Assembly (NCBI RefSeq): GCF_017086405.1
Contig: NZ_CP070973.1
Location: 6,852,739 to 6,916,738 of the forward strand
Source of the DNA: Mycobacterium gordonae
Lineage (GTDB): Bacteria; Actinomycetota; Actinomycetes; Mycobacteriales; Mycobacteriaceae
Direction of reading: 5' to 3'
DNA: 64,000 nt
A program made the translations under genes and the position numbers. The notes under the pieces were generated by a model. The model ran no database searches. It had not been told where the DNA came from and saw only the letters and a program-made list of their open reading frames with translations. This document shows positions 1 through 8,772 of this stretch, piece after piece; positions within the stretch are counted from its first letter, which is position 1; each line of letters begins with the position of its first letter.

Positions 1-276
1 AACCGGGGCTGTGTGGTGCAGACCCATCTTTTCCACGACCGGATCATGCGGATGGACGCCGTCGTGCTGGAAGCCGGCGCCACCCTCGGTCCGCACTGCG
101 TCGCGCTGCCCGCCGCCCGGTTGGGCGCCGGAGCATCCGTCGGCCCGGCCTCACTGGTGGTGCGCGGTGACGAGGTGCCGGCATCGACACGCTGGCAAGG
201 TAATCCGGTCCGACCGTGGGTGCCCCGGAAGAAGGGCCGGAAGGACGCGGCGGACGTCAAGGACAACGCGGCATGA
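1..276 (+). CDS. C-terminal end of a Pls/PosA-type NRPS-like protein (partial)
   Basis: The frame is open from the first base of the window and stops at 274-276, so only the last 91 residues are seen. They show the repeated small-hydrophobic/Gly pattern of a left-handed beta-helix (hexapeptide repeat) followed by a basic tail (PRKKGRK). This is how the C-terminus of Pls/PosA-family NRPS-like proteins looks, and in mycobacteria I recall such a gene just before an M1 peptidase gene. The stop overlaps the next start as ATGA (273-276), so the two genes are probably translated together. An isolated hexapeptide-repeat acyltransferase is an alternative, because the catalytic domains lie outside the window. 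Confidence 0.5.
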   Translation, partial: NRGCVVQTHLFHDRIMRMDAVVLEAGATLGPHCVALPAARLGAGASVGPASLVVRGDEVPASTRWQGNPVRPWVPRKKGRKDAADVKDNAA

Positions 277-1583
277 AGTCTCCGGCGAAGCACCAGGGTG
301 TGGATCCTTACCTACCCCAGAACGGCAACTTCGGCTACTCCGTGTCGCGCTACGAACTCGATCTCGAATACAAGGTCGCGATCAACCGGCTCTCGGGTAC
401 CGCGACCATCACCGCGGTGACCTCGGCGGAGTTGAGTGAGTTCACCCTCGACCTGTCGAGCGCGCTGTCGGTGTCCCGGGTTTCGGTGAACGGGAAACGC
501 GCCGACCGTTTCAGCTGCCGGGGTGGCAAGTTGCGCATCGTGTTGGGGTCGAAGTTGCCGACCGGCGCCGCGATGTCGGTGGTGATCCGGTACGGCGGCA
601 ACCCCAAACCGCTCCGAACCCTCTGGGGGGAAGTGGGATTCGAGGAGTTGACCGACGGCGTCCTAGTCGCCGGGCAACCCAACGGGGCCGCCTCCTGGTT
701 CCCCTGCAACGACCATCCCAGCGCCAAGGCCGCGTTCCGGATCCAGATCAGCACCGAGAGCGCGTACCGGGCGATCGCCAACGGCAAGCTGGTGGGGTCT
801 CGGCTGCGGGCCTCGCAGACCGTGTGGACCTACGAACAGCCGGAGCCGACGTCGACCTATCTCGTCACGTTGCAGATCGGGGTGTACGAGCAGGTCCGGC
901 TGGCCAGAACGCCGGTGCCGATCCGGGCTGCGCTGCCCGGACGCCTCAAGGACAATTTCGATCACGACTTCGCCCGTCAGCCCGACATGATGGAGTTGTT
1001 CATCGAACTGTTCGGGCCCTATCCGCTCGCCGACGGGTACACCGTTGTGGTGACCGACGACGCGCTGGAGATTCCCCTTGAGGCGCAGGGCATTTCCATC
1101 TTCGGCGCCAATCACTGCACCGGCACCCGGGCCAGCGAAAGGCTCATTGCGCACGAGCTGGCGCACCAGTGGTTCGGCAACTCGGTGACGGCGCGCCGGT
1201 GGCGGGACATCTGGCTGCACGAGGGTTTCGCGTCCTATGCCGAGTGGTTGTGGTCCGAGCGCAGCGGGGGGTCCAGCACGGCCGCTCTGGCCCGCTACCA
1301 CCATACCCAGCTACGCCAGAAGCCGCAGGATCTGCTGCTGTCCGATCCCGGGCCCCGGCACATGTTCGACGACCGGGTATACAAGCGCGGCGCGCTGACC
1401 CTGCATGCCCTGCGGGGACAGCTGGGCGACCAGAAATTCTTTGCACTGCTGAAGGATTGGACAGCACGGTACCGTCACGGCACCGCCACCACTGAAGATT
1501 TCACCGGGCTGGCGGCAAACTACAGCGACGGGTCACTGCGTCCGCTGTGGGATGCCTGGCTGTACTCGACCGACGTCCCCTGA
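273..1583 (+). CDS. M1-family zinc metallopeptidase
   Basis: This 436-residue protein has the gluzincin motif HELAH at residues 294-298 and the third zinc ligand in HEGF (E317), exactly 18 residues after the second His. The residue order fits M1 aminopeptidases: an N-terminal beta domain, an LEAQGIS segment in place of GAMEN, then the catalytic domain. At about 440 residues it lacks the large C-terminal helical domain of PepN, so it is a short M1 form. No signal peptide is evident, so a cytosolic role is inferred. The ATG at 273 was chosen over an upstream in-frame start because it gives the ATGA overlap with the preceding gene. Confidence 0.85.
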   Translation: MKSPAKHQGVDPYLPQNGNFGYSVSRYELDLEYKVAINRLSGTATITAVTSAELSEFTLDLSSALSVSRVSVNGKRADRFSCRGGKLRIVLGSKLPTGAAMSVVIRYGGNPKPLRTLWGEVGFEELTDGVLVAGQPNGAASWFPCNDHPSAKAAFRIQISTESAYRAIANGKLVGSRLRASQTVWTYEQPEPTSTYLVTLQIGVYEQVRLARTPVPIRAALPGRLKDNFDHDFARQPDMMELFIELFGPYPLADGYTVVVTDDALEIPLEAQGISIFGANHCTGTRASERLIAHELAHQWFGNSVTARRWRDIWLHEGFASYAEWLWSERSGGSSTAALARYHHTQLRQKPQDLLLSDPGPRHMFDDRVYKRGALTLHALRGQLGDQKFFALLKDWTARYRHGTATTEDFTGLAANYSDGSLRPLWDAWLYSTDVP

Positions 1584-1584
1584 T

Positions 1585-1971
1585 TCACAGATTCGCCAAG
1601 TCGTCCGGCACGTCCACCGCGTGTTCCTGCAGCACCTCGAGCGGCACCACATCGAGCGTGCGCTCGTGGGTACAGGCCAGCACCACCGGGGCGGCGCAGC
1701 CGTCCTGGTGAGCCCGTAGCCAATTGCGGGCGGTGACGCACCAGCGGTCGCCGGGCAGCAGTCCGGGAAACCGGTATTCGGGCACCGGCGTTGACAAGTC
1801 GTTGCCGATCGACCGCTGATGCTCGAGGAAGTCCGCGGTCACAACGGCGCAGATGGTATGCAACCCGCGGTCCTCGTCCCCGGTGGAACAACAGCCGTCA
1901 CGATAGAAGCCGGTGACCGGCTCGGTGCCGCAGGATTCCAACGGGCCACCCAGCACGTTGCGATCAGGCAT
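1585..1971 (-). CDS. DUF2237 family protein
   Basis: The 128-residue product starts MPDRNVLGGPLESCG and continues with GFYRDGCC, the conserved N-terminal signature of DUF2237 proteins, and has a later GDRWCVTA motif. The family is small and of unknown function; its conserved Cys residues suggest a metal or redox role, which is inference. The ATG at 1971 was chosen because the family signature begins immediately after it; the longer open frame upstream has no homology-like features. The gene converges on the M1 peptidase gene with one base between the stops. Confidence 0.8.
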   Translation of the reverse strand: MPDRNVLGGPLESCGTEPVTGFYRDGCCSTGDEDRGLHTICAVVTADFLEHQRSIGNDLSTPVPEYRFPGLLPGDRWCVTARNWLRAHQDGCAAPVVLACTHERTLDVVPLEVLQEHAVDVPDDLANL

Positions 1972-2083
1972 GAGCCCAGTATCGCGCGTTGGGCCGTCAA
2001 ACCCCAGACATTGCGGAGGCCCACTGCGGGCCGATGTCGGAGGCGGTGAGGGTGCGCTCACCTGCTGCGGTAGGTTCAGCGGC

Positions 2084-2488
2084 GTGATACTTACGGGCGC
2101 TTTTCTGGCCGATGCGGCCGCCGTCGTCGACAACAAGCTCAATGTGTCGGGTGGGGTGCTGTCGCGATTCGCCCTCGGACCTGATCGTTCGGCGCGGTTC
2201 GTGCTGGTGGTGCTGACCCAGGCGGAGCCCGGCAGCACCGACCGGATGGTCAAGATCGAGATGCGGCCGCCGAACGACGACGAGCCGATCCGGTTGGAGT
2301 TCGAGGTGCCAGAGGCCTCGGTCGCCGAATTCCCGGGGTTCGCGTTCTTCGAGCTTCAGCTGCGGCTTCCCAGTGACGGTCGTTGGGTGCTGGTGGTGAC
2401 CGGCGGCACCGGGGCCATCTCGCTGCCGGTGCTGGTGACCGAGTTTGCGCCGCCGCCGCCGTCCGCGCCGCCGTCGTTCGGGCTGTAG
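2084..2488 (+). CDS. Small conserved protein, paralogue of the gene at 8773
   Basis: The 134-residue product begins at GTG 2084 with the pattern GAFLADAAAVVDNKLNVSGG, and ends in a Pro-rich tail. It is clearly paralogous to the protein at 8773-9135: both share LNVSGGVL, LVVLTQAE, RPP and GRWVLVVTGG in the same order. The fold looks all-beta and it resembles the actinobacterial DUF6941-type proteins, but I do not recognise a function. No signal peptide or membrane segment is visible. The Pro/Ala tail is absent from the paralogue. Confidence 0.7.
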   Translation: MILTGAFLADAAAVVDNKLNVSGGVLSRFALGPDRSARFVLVVLTQAEPGSTDRMVKIEMRPPNDDEPIRLEFEVPEASVAEFPGFAFFELQLRLPSDGRWVLVVTGGTGAISLPVLVTEFAPPPPSAPPSFGL

Positions 2489-2605
2489 TTCTGGCGCTGG
2501 TGTCGCGCGGCGCGAGCGACCGCACAATGCCGGCCGGCACGTTGTGTCAGTGGCAACACCCGGGTGCTCGCCACACCACACGCACCGAGCGGGCCCGCCA
2601 GACCC

Positions 2606-3571
2606 TCAGACAAGCGCGGGCAGCACCACGTCGGTGAGCAGCTGCACCGATTTCCATGCCTCCTCGACAGGCATCCCGCCGACCAGCGGATGCAACACGA
2701 TCGGTCCGTAATAGTCCGCGTCGCGAACCTCCGCGATGAGTTGGTCGGGCGTCAGGAACCGGTATCGGCCAGACGCCTTGACCTCCTCGATCGTCTGCAC
2801 GCCGGGTAAGTGCATCAACGAGCGTTGTTCGGCAGACCATCCACCGTAGGTGACCGCTTCCCACAGGATGTGCTCGCCCAGCTCCGCCCATGCCCGGTCC
2901 GGGTCGTCGTGCAGGTAGATCATCCCGCGGTTGACCGGACCGGGCATGATGACGAACGGCTTGACGCCCTCTTCGGCGCACAGTTGCCGGTAGTGGGCCG
3001 CGACGTCGGGCAGGTGGTCGGCCAGACTGAGCGGGAGACCGAACCGCGCCGCGCGCCGAGCGGTCGCCGGCGATCCACCGCCGACGTACAACGGCGGATG
3101 CGGCCGAGTCCAGGTTCCAGTGCACACGCCCGGCTCGGCTCCGGACCAGACCGCCAGCATCCGCTCGACCAGAGTGTCCATCAACCGCCCGCGTCGGTTG
3201 AAATCCACACCGAGCGACTGGAATTCGACGGTGCGATAGCCCAGCCCGACGGTGGTGTGCAGCCTGCCACGACTCATGTTGTCGACCAGAGCGATGTCTT
3301 CGGCGAGGCGAACCGGATTCCACAGCGGCCCCAGCGCGCAATCCACACTGGCGATCATGGTCGAGGTCCGCGACAGGAACATCGCCGCGGCCATGATCGG
3401 GTTGCAGCTCCAGCCGTGCCCGGTCGCGTGATGCTCGTCCACACTGACCGTGGTGATACCGTGCGACTCACCCCACTGCGCCAACTCCATTGCCGCAGTG
3501 ATCAATTCGCCTTGCCTGCGTGGATCGCCCTGCGGGGAACCGAAGTTGAACCGCAGCACCGCCAGCATCAT
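2606..3571 (-). CDS. LLM-class flavin-dependent oxidoreductase
   Basis: The 321-residue protein has the luciferase-like TIM-barrel features: an N-terminal beta strand (LAVLRFNFGSPQG), SVDEHHATGHGW near residue 45, ALGPLWNPVRLAEDIA and GRLHTTVGLGYR. Members use reduced FMN or F420 for monooxygenation or hydride transfer; mycobacteria have many F420-dependent ones, so F420 use is possible but not shown. It is the last gene of a five-gene minus-strand operon, only 6 bases after the VOC gene. Two ATG codons in a row (3571 and 3568) could each be the start. Confidence 0.85.
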   Translation of the reverse strand: MMLAVLRFNFGSPQGDPRRQGELITAAMELAQWGESHGITTVSVDEHHATGHGWSCNPIMAAAMFLSRTSTMIASVDCALGPLWNPVRLAEDIALVDNMSRGRLHTTVGLGYRTVEFQSLGVDFNRRGRLMDTLVERMLAVWSGAEPGVCTGTWTRPHPPLYVGGGSPATARRAARFGLPLSLADHLPDVAAHYRQLCAEEGVKPFVIMPGPVNRGMIYLHDDPDRAWAELGEHILWEAVTYGGWSAEQRSLMHLPGVQTIEEVKASGRYRFLTPDQLIAEVRDADYYGPIVLHPLVGGMPVEEAWKSVQLLTDVVLPALV

Positions 3572-3577
3572 GGTCGG

Positions 3578-4045
3578 CTACTGGGCCTGGGACTGCAGGA
3601 AAGCGGGAAAGTCCGGAAACAGCGCGCGGTCGACGATCTCGATGCGTGTGCCCGCGGCGTCGACGTAGTAAGCGAACAGCGCCAGCTTCGAGCCGGGCAT
3701 GTCGGCGGTCATTTCCAGGGAGAACCCGTTGTCTTCCAGCATCGTAGCCGTCTCCGCGAGGCTGTCGACGAAGTAGCCGAGATGGTGGGCGGCGTTGCCG
3801 GGCGCGGCCACCCACGGAGTTCCCGGCACCTCCTGGATCAGCTCGAGGTGTAGCGGCTGTAGAGAGTAGACGAAGTTGGAGGTCAGTTCGCGGGCGCCCG
3901 TGGGGGTGCGAAAGGGCAGCGTGTGTTTCAGCGGCTTGATCCACCGGTAGCCCGCCAGCTCGGTGAACCGGGTCATCGCAGCGTCCAGATCGGGTACCAC
4001 GATGCCGATGTGGTAGAGGTCTTCGGGTCTCAGTGCGAGCGCCAT
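3578..4045 (-). CDS. VOC-superfamily (glyoxalase-fold) protein
   Basis: The 155-residue protein opens with YHIGIVVPDLDAAM, the usual first strand-helix of the vicinal-oxygen-chelate fold with a metal-ligand His, and carries later VOC-like segments (HHLGYFVDS; GTRIEIVDR with a ligand Glu). Such proteins act as dioxygenases, isomerases or lyases on small molecules. It lies between an SDR and a flavin oxidoreductase gene, with 9 and 6 bases of spacing, so a step in the same catabolic or modification pathway is inferred. The substrate cannot be read from the sequence. Confidence 0.82.
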   Translation of the reverse strand: MALALRPEDLYHIGIVVPDLDAAMTRFTELAGYRWIKPLKHTLPFRTPTGARELTSNFVYSLQPLHLELIQEVPGTPWVAAPGNAAHHLGYFVDSLAETATMLEDNGFSLEMTADMPGSKLALFAYYVDAAGTRIEIVDRALFPDFPAFLQSQAQ

Positions 4046-4054
4046 TTTTCGTCC

Positions 4055-4804
4055 TCAGATGCAGTCCGACGCGCCGTCGATAACGAACACCGCACCGGTG
4101 GTGTAACTGCTTTGTCCGGTGCACAGGAACGCTACCGTGGGCGCGATCTCCTCGACCGCGCCGAAGCGTCGCAGCGGGATATGCGCCACCTCGGCGTCGA
4201 CGAGTTCGGTCACCGAGTGCATGGGCGCGGTCATCGGGGTGTCGATGGCGCCGGGGGCCACCGCGTTCATCCGGATACCCAGCGGCGCCCACTTCACGGC
4301 GAGGTTTCTTGTCATGCAGATGATTCCGGCCTTGGCGGCACTGTAGCCGGGCACCAGTGGGACGGCGCGCAGCGCCGACATCGAGGCCAGGTTGACCACG
4401 CTCGCACCACCCGCCGCCGCCGACGCTTGCAGCGCGCGGCGCAGCCCGACGGTCAGCCGGTACGGTCCGGTCAGGTTGAGCGCGACCGACGCCTCGAACC
4501 CGTCGGGCTTCGACTCATCCAGTCCCCCAGGGAAATTCGCACCCGCGTTGTTCACCAGCACGTCGAGTTCGGTGAATGTCCCTGTCAATGCGTCAACGGA
4601 GTCCGGATCGGTGATCTGCAATTGGCGATAGGTCATGCCGGCGAGATCGGTCTCGTATTCGGCTGCGTCGGCTTTGGTTCCAGTGACGGTGACCTGGGCA
4701 CCGGCGTCGCGGAAGAGGGTGGCGATTCCGTGGCCGATGCCGCTGGTACCCCCGGTGACCAGTGCCGCGGTCCCGGTGAAGTCGAAGCTGACCCGTGCCG
4801 TCAT
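4055..4804 (-). CDS. Short-chain dehydrogenase/reductase
   Basis: This classical 249-residue SDR has the cofactor motif TGGTSGIG near residue 17, NNAG, and the catalytic YSAAK with a preceding Ser. It ends with the TGAVFVIDGA pattern usual for the family. It is an NAD(P)-dependent alcohol or ketone oxidoreductase; the substrate is unknown. The start overlaps the stop of the upstream metallo-hydrolase gene by four bases (ATGA), so the two are translationally coupled. Confidence 0.9.
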   Translation of the reverse strand: MTARVSFDFTGTAALVTGGTSGIGHGIATLFRDAGAQVTVTGTKADAAEYETDLAGMTYRQLQITDPDSVDALTGTFTELDVLVNNAGANFPGGLDESKPDGFEASVALNLTGPYRLTVGLRRALQASAAAGGASVVNLASMSALRAVPLVPGYSAAKAGIICMTRNLAVKWAPLGIRMNAVAPGAIDTPMTAPMHSVTELVDAEVAHIPLRRFGAVEEIAPTVAFLCTGQSSYTTGAVFVIDGASDCI

Positions 4805-6057
4805 GAGTTGCTCGCAATCTGTTGCTTGAGCCAGGCTGTTTCCCAGAAGTTCTCGCTTGCCGCCAGTAGGTCCTCGTGGGCTTCTCTGAGTACTTCACGT
4901 GCGCCCGGGTGGTCGCGGGTGACCAATTCGGCGAGGTGGATGGCGTGCAGCGGGCGGCCCGCGCACAGCTGGGCTCGCGCGCGGTCGACGAGAGCGTCCG
5001 CACCGGCGAGTTCGACGATGTCGGCGGCCACTTCGTCGAACCCGACCGGATACAGTTCGGTCGTCGAGCGGTGATGGAACCACCCGGAGTAGTTCTCCCA
5101 GATGGCCCGCACGTCCCAGGAGACCTTGCCATAACCCTGCCCCACGTCGAGCTCCGCGGGCAGCGTGATATCCCGCATCAACGCACGAACATCCTGGCCG
5201 GCGTTCATCCCGGCGACGGTCTGGTCATGGATGTGCTCAATGGCGTTGCGCAGCCGGGTCAGCTCGGAGTTGATGTGGTCCGCGCCGATGATCGGGTCGA
5301 AGTGGCCGGTGACCAACATTTCGGGCTGCAACTTACGCACCCGCTCCACCGACGCGATGGCCGTCAGGGCGTCGCGGTACCGGTCGCCCCGGATGGTGAC
5401 CAGGTTCGGAATGTGCCCGAAGAGTGGTCCGAATGTGTTACCGCACAGGCATATTCGTTCTTCGGGCAGCCAAATTACCAGTGAGTCGTTGGTTTCACCA
5501 CCGGGCACTGCGTACAGTTCCAATCGGCGTTCCCCCACCTGCAGGGTCAGGGCATCGTCGAAGTCCAGGTCGACGGACGGGACGCTTTGGGGGGGCAACT
5601 TTATGATGCCGAGGCGCTGTTGGATGGCCTGGATGCCGGTGGCCAGCGTGTCTTTGAAGGCGAACGCGCTGCGACTCGCACGATACGGGATGAGGCGTTC
5701 GTTGTCGTCGCGCCACAGCTTCCAGTTCGCCTGTGCGACAACGGTGGTATCCGGGTCGCGGACGGTGTCCAGACCGCCGACATGGTCGACGTGGCCCTGC
5801 GTGAAGATGATGTAGCGCACCGGTGAGGAGTCGACGGCATCGAAGTTGGCCCGGTGCACCGGGCCCTCGAATCCCATCCCGGTGTTGACGATCACCCGAC
5901 CCTCGCCGGTGGTGAGCAGGTAGGCGTTGGACAACCCCGGCGAACACCACAGTCCTGGGGCGATCTGTTCGGCGCGCTCGGCCGATGCCGGGCGCATGGC
6001 GTCGGCACCGGGCCGGCTTCGGTACACCGGCTCGGATGTCACGAAGTCTCCTTTCAT
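4801..6057 (-). CDS. Metallo-beta-lactamase-fold hydrolase, alkyl-sulfatase-like
   Basis: The 418-residue protein has an N-terminal MBL domain and a C-terminal helical region with the NYSGWFHHRSTTELYP segment, which resembles the dimerisation domain of SdsA1-type alkyl sulfatases. The metal motif reads QGHVDH (residues 87-92) instead of HxHxDH, so the first zinc His is a Gln; GETNDS and VTGHFDP supply later ligand positions. It is also shorter than true alkyl sulfatases such as the 626-residue protein at 28173. It overlaps the sulfotransferase gene upstream and the SDR gene downstream by four bases each, so a role on a sulfated or ester substrate in the same pathway is inferred. Confidence 0.8.
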   Translation of the reverse strand: MKGDFVTSEPVYRSRPGADAMRPASAERAEQIAPGLWCSPGLSNAYLLTTGEGRVIVNTGMGFEGPVHRANFDAVDSSPVRYIIFTQGHVDHVGGLDTVRDPDTTVVAQANWKLWRDDNERLIPYRASRSAFAFKDTLATGIQAIQQRLGIIKLPPQSVPSVDLDFDDALTLQVGERRLELYAVPGGETNDSLVIWLPEERICLCGNTFGPLFGHIPNLVTIRGDRYRDALTAIASVERVRKLQPEMLVTGHFDPIIGADHINSELTRLRNAIEHIHDQTVAGMNAGQDVRALMRDITLPAELDVGQGYGKVSWDVRAIWENYSGWFHHRSTTELYPVGFDEVAADIVELAGADALVDRARAQLCAGRPLHAIHLAELVTRDHPGAREVLREAHEDLLAASENFWETAWLKQQIASNS

Positions 6058-7331
6058 TCGGCGCGGACGTCGAATCGGTCGAAGTAGTAGTCGAATCGCG
6101 CGCGAAGTTCGTCAGGCGAGATGCCGAAGTGGCGCTGCAGGTCATAACGGATCCGGCCATGCTTGCCACGGGGGTTGCCGTCCAGGTACTTCTGGAATTG
6201 TCGGCGCGTTCTGTCGGTCAGCTCTTCCCCCCCACGCCGGTAAAGATCTGTCAGCAGGGGCATTTCGTTGCCGTTGAGCTGGTGGAAGCCGATGTCGGCG
6301 CTGCGTTCGGCCGGCACCAGCTCACGGTCCCGCACGCACGCGCTGAGCAATCGGTGCACGCGGTCGCTCCAATAGTCCAACAGCCAGCCTGGGTCGATGC
6401 TGGTCCGGCGCAGCCGGTCGGAGTAGGCCATCATGGTGATCGCCGACTGGATCACCGCGACGGGATCTCGGTGGGTGAACGCGACCGTGGCGTCGGGAAA
6501 GGTCGCCATCAGCGGACCCAACTGCTCACAGTGCTGCGGGCTCTTGAGCACCCAAGTGCGCGGACCGCGCAGGAATGTCAGCGCCTGCAGCACCTTTCGC
6601 AGATACCGGTAGTGGCGGTGCTGGTCCAACTCCAGGTAGTAGTCACGCCAATCTGGCACCCGGGCATGCCATTCCAGCACATAGGAGGCCAGGTCCAGGT
6701 CGAGGATCTCGACTTCCTCTTCGATGGCCTCCGGGAAGCGATCATGCATGGCTGCCACCACCGGCGCGCTGGCCATGAGCGCGTCGTGTTCCTGCTTGCA
6801 TCGCGTGTAACGAGGATCCACACCGAAGATGTCGGGGCCTTCGCCGGGGACGGGAATCGGCTCCTGACTCTCCCAATACGGCAACGCACGCCGTCGACGG
6901 TCGGCCGCTATGAGGTTCACCAGGTGGGTAGTGCCCGAACGCGGCATCCCAACGACGATGATCGGACGCTCGATCGGGATCGACTCGATTTCGGGATACC
7001 GCTTGATCAGGTCGGTCAACGACAGTCGGTTGCGCAGCAGCCGCACGACTCGTTGCCGCAAGGTGGAGCGCGACAATTGACGCAACCCGTCGTCGTTTTC
7101 GATCGCGGCGACGTGCGCGTCGAGCCGATCGGTGAAGCCGTCGGTGTCGTCGAGGTCTGCAGCGCCGGCGTGGTCGCGAGCTTCGGCGAGCATCGCGTCA
7201 AGGTCGAACTCGATGTGACGACTCTCGGTGAACTCCAGGATCTGACGCTGGACGTCGGTCAACCGAGGCGACGTCAGATCGTCGAAGTCGATCTGGTCAG
7301 CGCGCGTGGCCCCGACGTCCGCAGCATTCAC
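6054..7331 (-). CDS. Sulfotransferase-family protein (PAPS-type P-loop)
   Basis: The 425-residue protein carries the 5'-phosphosulfate loop VGMPRSGTTHL (128-138) and a later 3'-phosphate region (FPDATVAFTHRDPVAVIQS). These are the hallmarks of the large mycobacterial sulfotransferase-like family (Sulfotransfer_3). True sulfate transfer has been shown for few members. It is the first gene of the five-gene minus-strand operon and is divergent from the IclR regulator gene 55 bases away, with the palindrome at 7353-7376 between them. Control by that regulator is inferred. Confidence 0.85.
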   Translation of the reverse strand: MNAADVGATRADQIDFDDLTSPRLTDVQRQILEFTESRHIEFDLDAMLAEARDHAGAADLDDTDGFTDRLDAHVAAIENDDGLRQLSRSTLRQRVVRLLRNRLSLTDLIKRYPEIESIPIERPIIVVGMPRSGTTHLVNLIAADRRRRALPYWESQEPIPVPGEGPDIFGVDPRYTRCKQEHDALMASAPVVAAMHDRFPEAIEEEVEILDLDLASYVLEWHARVPDWRDYYLELDQHRHYRYLRKVLQALTFLRGPRTWVLKSPQHCEQLGPLMATFPDATVAFTHRDPVAVIQSAITMMAYSDRLRRTSIDPGWLLDYWSDRVHRLLSACVRDRELVPAERSADIGFHQLNGNEMPLLTDLYRRGGEELTDRTRRQFQKYLDGNPRGKHGRIRYDLQRHFGISPDELRARFDYYFDRFDVRAE

Positions 7332-7352
7332 CGGTGCACTCCCGAACCTTTT

Positions 7353-7376
7353 CCTATGTCGAATAGTCGATATAGG
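7353..7376. promoter_or_regulatory. 24-bp palindrome, probable IclR operator
   Basis: The arms CCTATGTCGA and TCGATATAGG are separated by ATAG and match at nine of ten positions. The site sits in the 55-base gap between the divergent sulfotransferase and IclR genes and ends 10 bases before the IclR ATG. Size, symmetry and position fit an autoregulatory operator controlling both directions. Binding is inferred, not shown. Confidence 0.6.
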
Positions 7377-7386
7377 ATTCGAAAAT

Positions 7387-8280
7387 ATGACGGCAACGCT
7401 AGACGGGCAGGCCCCGCAACGTCAACCCGCCTCCCCTCCCACCGAGCGGGTGATCGCCATCATGGAGCTGCTCGGTTCTCGGCCCGCACGAGGGTTCACC
7501 CTCGCCGAGATCAGTCGGGAACTGGGCATCAGCCGCGCCACCGGTCACGCGATCATGAGCACGCTTGCCGGCCGTCGATGGGTGGTACGCGCCGCAAGCG
7601 GCGCCTACACCTGGGGTCCCGGAATCGCCTCGTTGAGCCAGCCCAGCGGCGAGCTCAGACACCACGGCGTACTGCAGGCTCTGGCCGAATCGATCGGTGC
7701 GCAGGTCTTCCTGGCCCGCCGGGAGGCCAACTCGATTGTGGTGATCGACAGCGCCGGTGAAACCCCATGGGGAATGCATGTCGACCGGGGACTACGAATG
7801 CCGCTGGTTGCGCCTTTCGGCCGCGACTACCTCGCCTGGAGCACCCGCACAGCCCAGCGCGTCTGGCTGGCGGGGGTCGACAAGCCGACCGCCGCACTGT
7901 CGCGCCGAATGGCGCTCGTGTTCGACGAGATCCGCGCCCGCGGCTACGTCATCGAACGCCTCAGCCGGGAGTTCATCCGCGTCTACACCGCGCTTCGTGC
8001 GCTCGCCGCCGACAGCGAGCCGGACGCCATCACGGCGCGATTGGCGCGCGCCTTCGCCGACCTGACGGTCATCGACGTGCTGGCCGCCGAGCTCGCCGAA
8101 CTCGGCTCGCACAGCATCGCGACCATCTCCGCTCCGGTTTTCGATGCGGACGGAATCGTCACCATGTCCGTCAGCGCCGCACCGTTCACCGAACTCAGCG
8201 GGGTGGCGATCGCGGATATCGGCGAGCAGGTCCGCGCCGCGGCACAAACGGTCGGAGAGTACGTCGCGCATCAAGCTTGA
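7387..8280 (+). CDS. IclR-type transcriptional regulator
   Basis: The 297-residue protein has an N-terminal winged helix-turn-helix (ERVIAIMELLG then FTLAEISRELGISRATGHAIMS, about residues 20-58) and a larger C-terminal domain of the GAF-like IclR effector type. It is divergent from the five-gene sulfotransferase operon, so local control of that operon and of itself through the palindrome at 7353 is the simplest reading. ATG 7387 was chosen because an earlier in-frame start would run through the palindrome. The C-terminal domain is diverged, and the effector cannot be predicted. Confidence 0.8.
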   Translation: MTATLDGQAPQRQPASPPTERVIAIMELLGSRPARGFTLAEISRELGISRATGHAIMSTLAGRRWVVRAASGAYTWGPGIASLSQPSGELRHHGVLQALAESIGAQVFLARREANSIVVIDSAGETPWGMHVDRGLRMPLVAPFGRDYLAWSTRTAQRVWLAGVDKPTAALSRRMALVFDEIRARGYVIERLSREFIRVYTALRALAADSEPDAITARLARAFADLTVIDVLAAELAELGSHSIATISAPVFDADGIVTMSVSAAPFTELSGVAIADIGEQVRAAAQTVGEYVAHQA

Positions 8281-8328
8281 GCGGTAACCTGCAGCGGGAA
8301 TTGCGTCGTTCCCCTCAAGCAGAAAGGC

Positions 8329-8718
8329 ATGCCGGTGCTCGTCGTCACTACCAATGACATCCCCGGATGGGAAATCCAGCGCGTGTGCGGCGAGGTCTTC
8401 GGGCTCACCGTACGGTCCCGAAATGCGTTCGCCCAGTTCGGCGCCGGGTTCAAGTCGATGTTCGGAGGCGAGCTGCAGGGCATGACCAAGAACCTGGCCG
8501 AGAGCCGCAACGAGGCGATGGCCCGGCTGATCAACGAGGCACGCGCCAAGGGCGGCAACGCCATCGTCGCGATGCGCTTCGACACCACCGAACTCGGCGA
8601 CGTGTGGACCGAGATCTGCGCGTACGGGACGGCGGTGCAGGCGGTGCCGGTCACCGATGGCGCCCGCTACACCGCATCGCAGCTGGGATACGGCGCCGCG
8701 CCCCAGCCTCAGCAATAG
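8329..8718 (+). CDS. YbjQ/UPF0145 family protein
   Basis: The 129-residue product begins MPVLVVTTNDIPGWEI and contains the family core EARAKGGNAIVAMRFDTTE. YbjQ proteins form pentameric rings and are labelled heavy-metal-binding-like, but their function is not established. A ribosome binding site (AGAAAGG, 8321-8327) precedes the ATG by one base, which is tight. The final 25 residues are Ala/Gln-rich and probably disordered. Confidence 0.85.
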   Translation: MPVLVVTTNDIPGWEIQRVCGEVFGLTVRSRNAFAQFGAGFKSMFGGELQGMTKNLAESRNEAMARLINEARAKGGNAIVAMRFDTTELGDVWTEICAYGTAVQAVPVTDGARYTASQLGYGAAPQPQQ

Positions 8719-8772
8719 CCGGGGTGGCCCCTCGGAGGTTCCTGACTCCGGGCGGAGCGGTAGTTTCACCCA

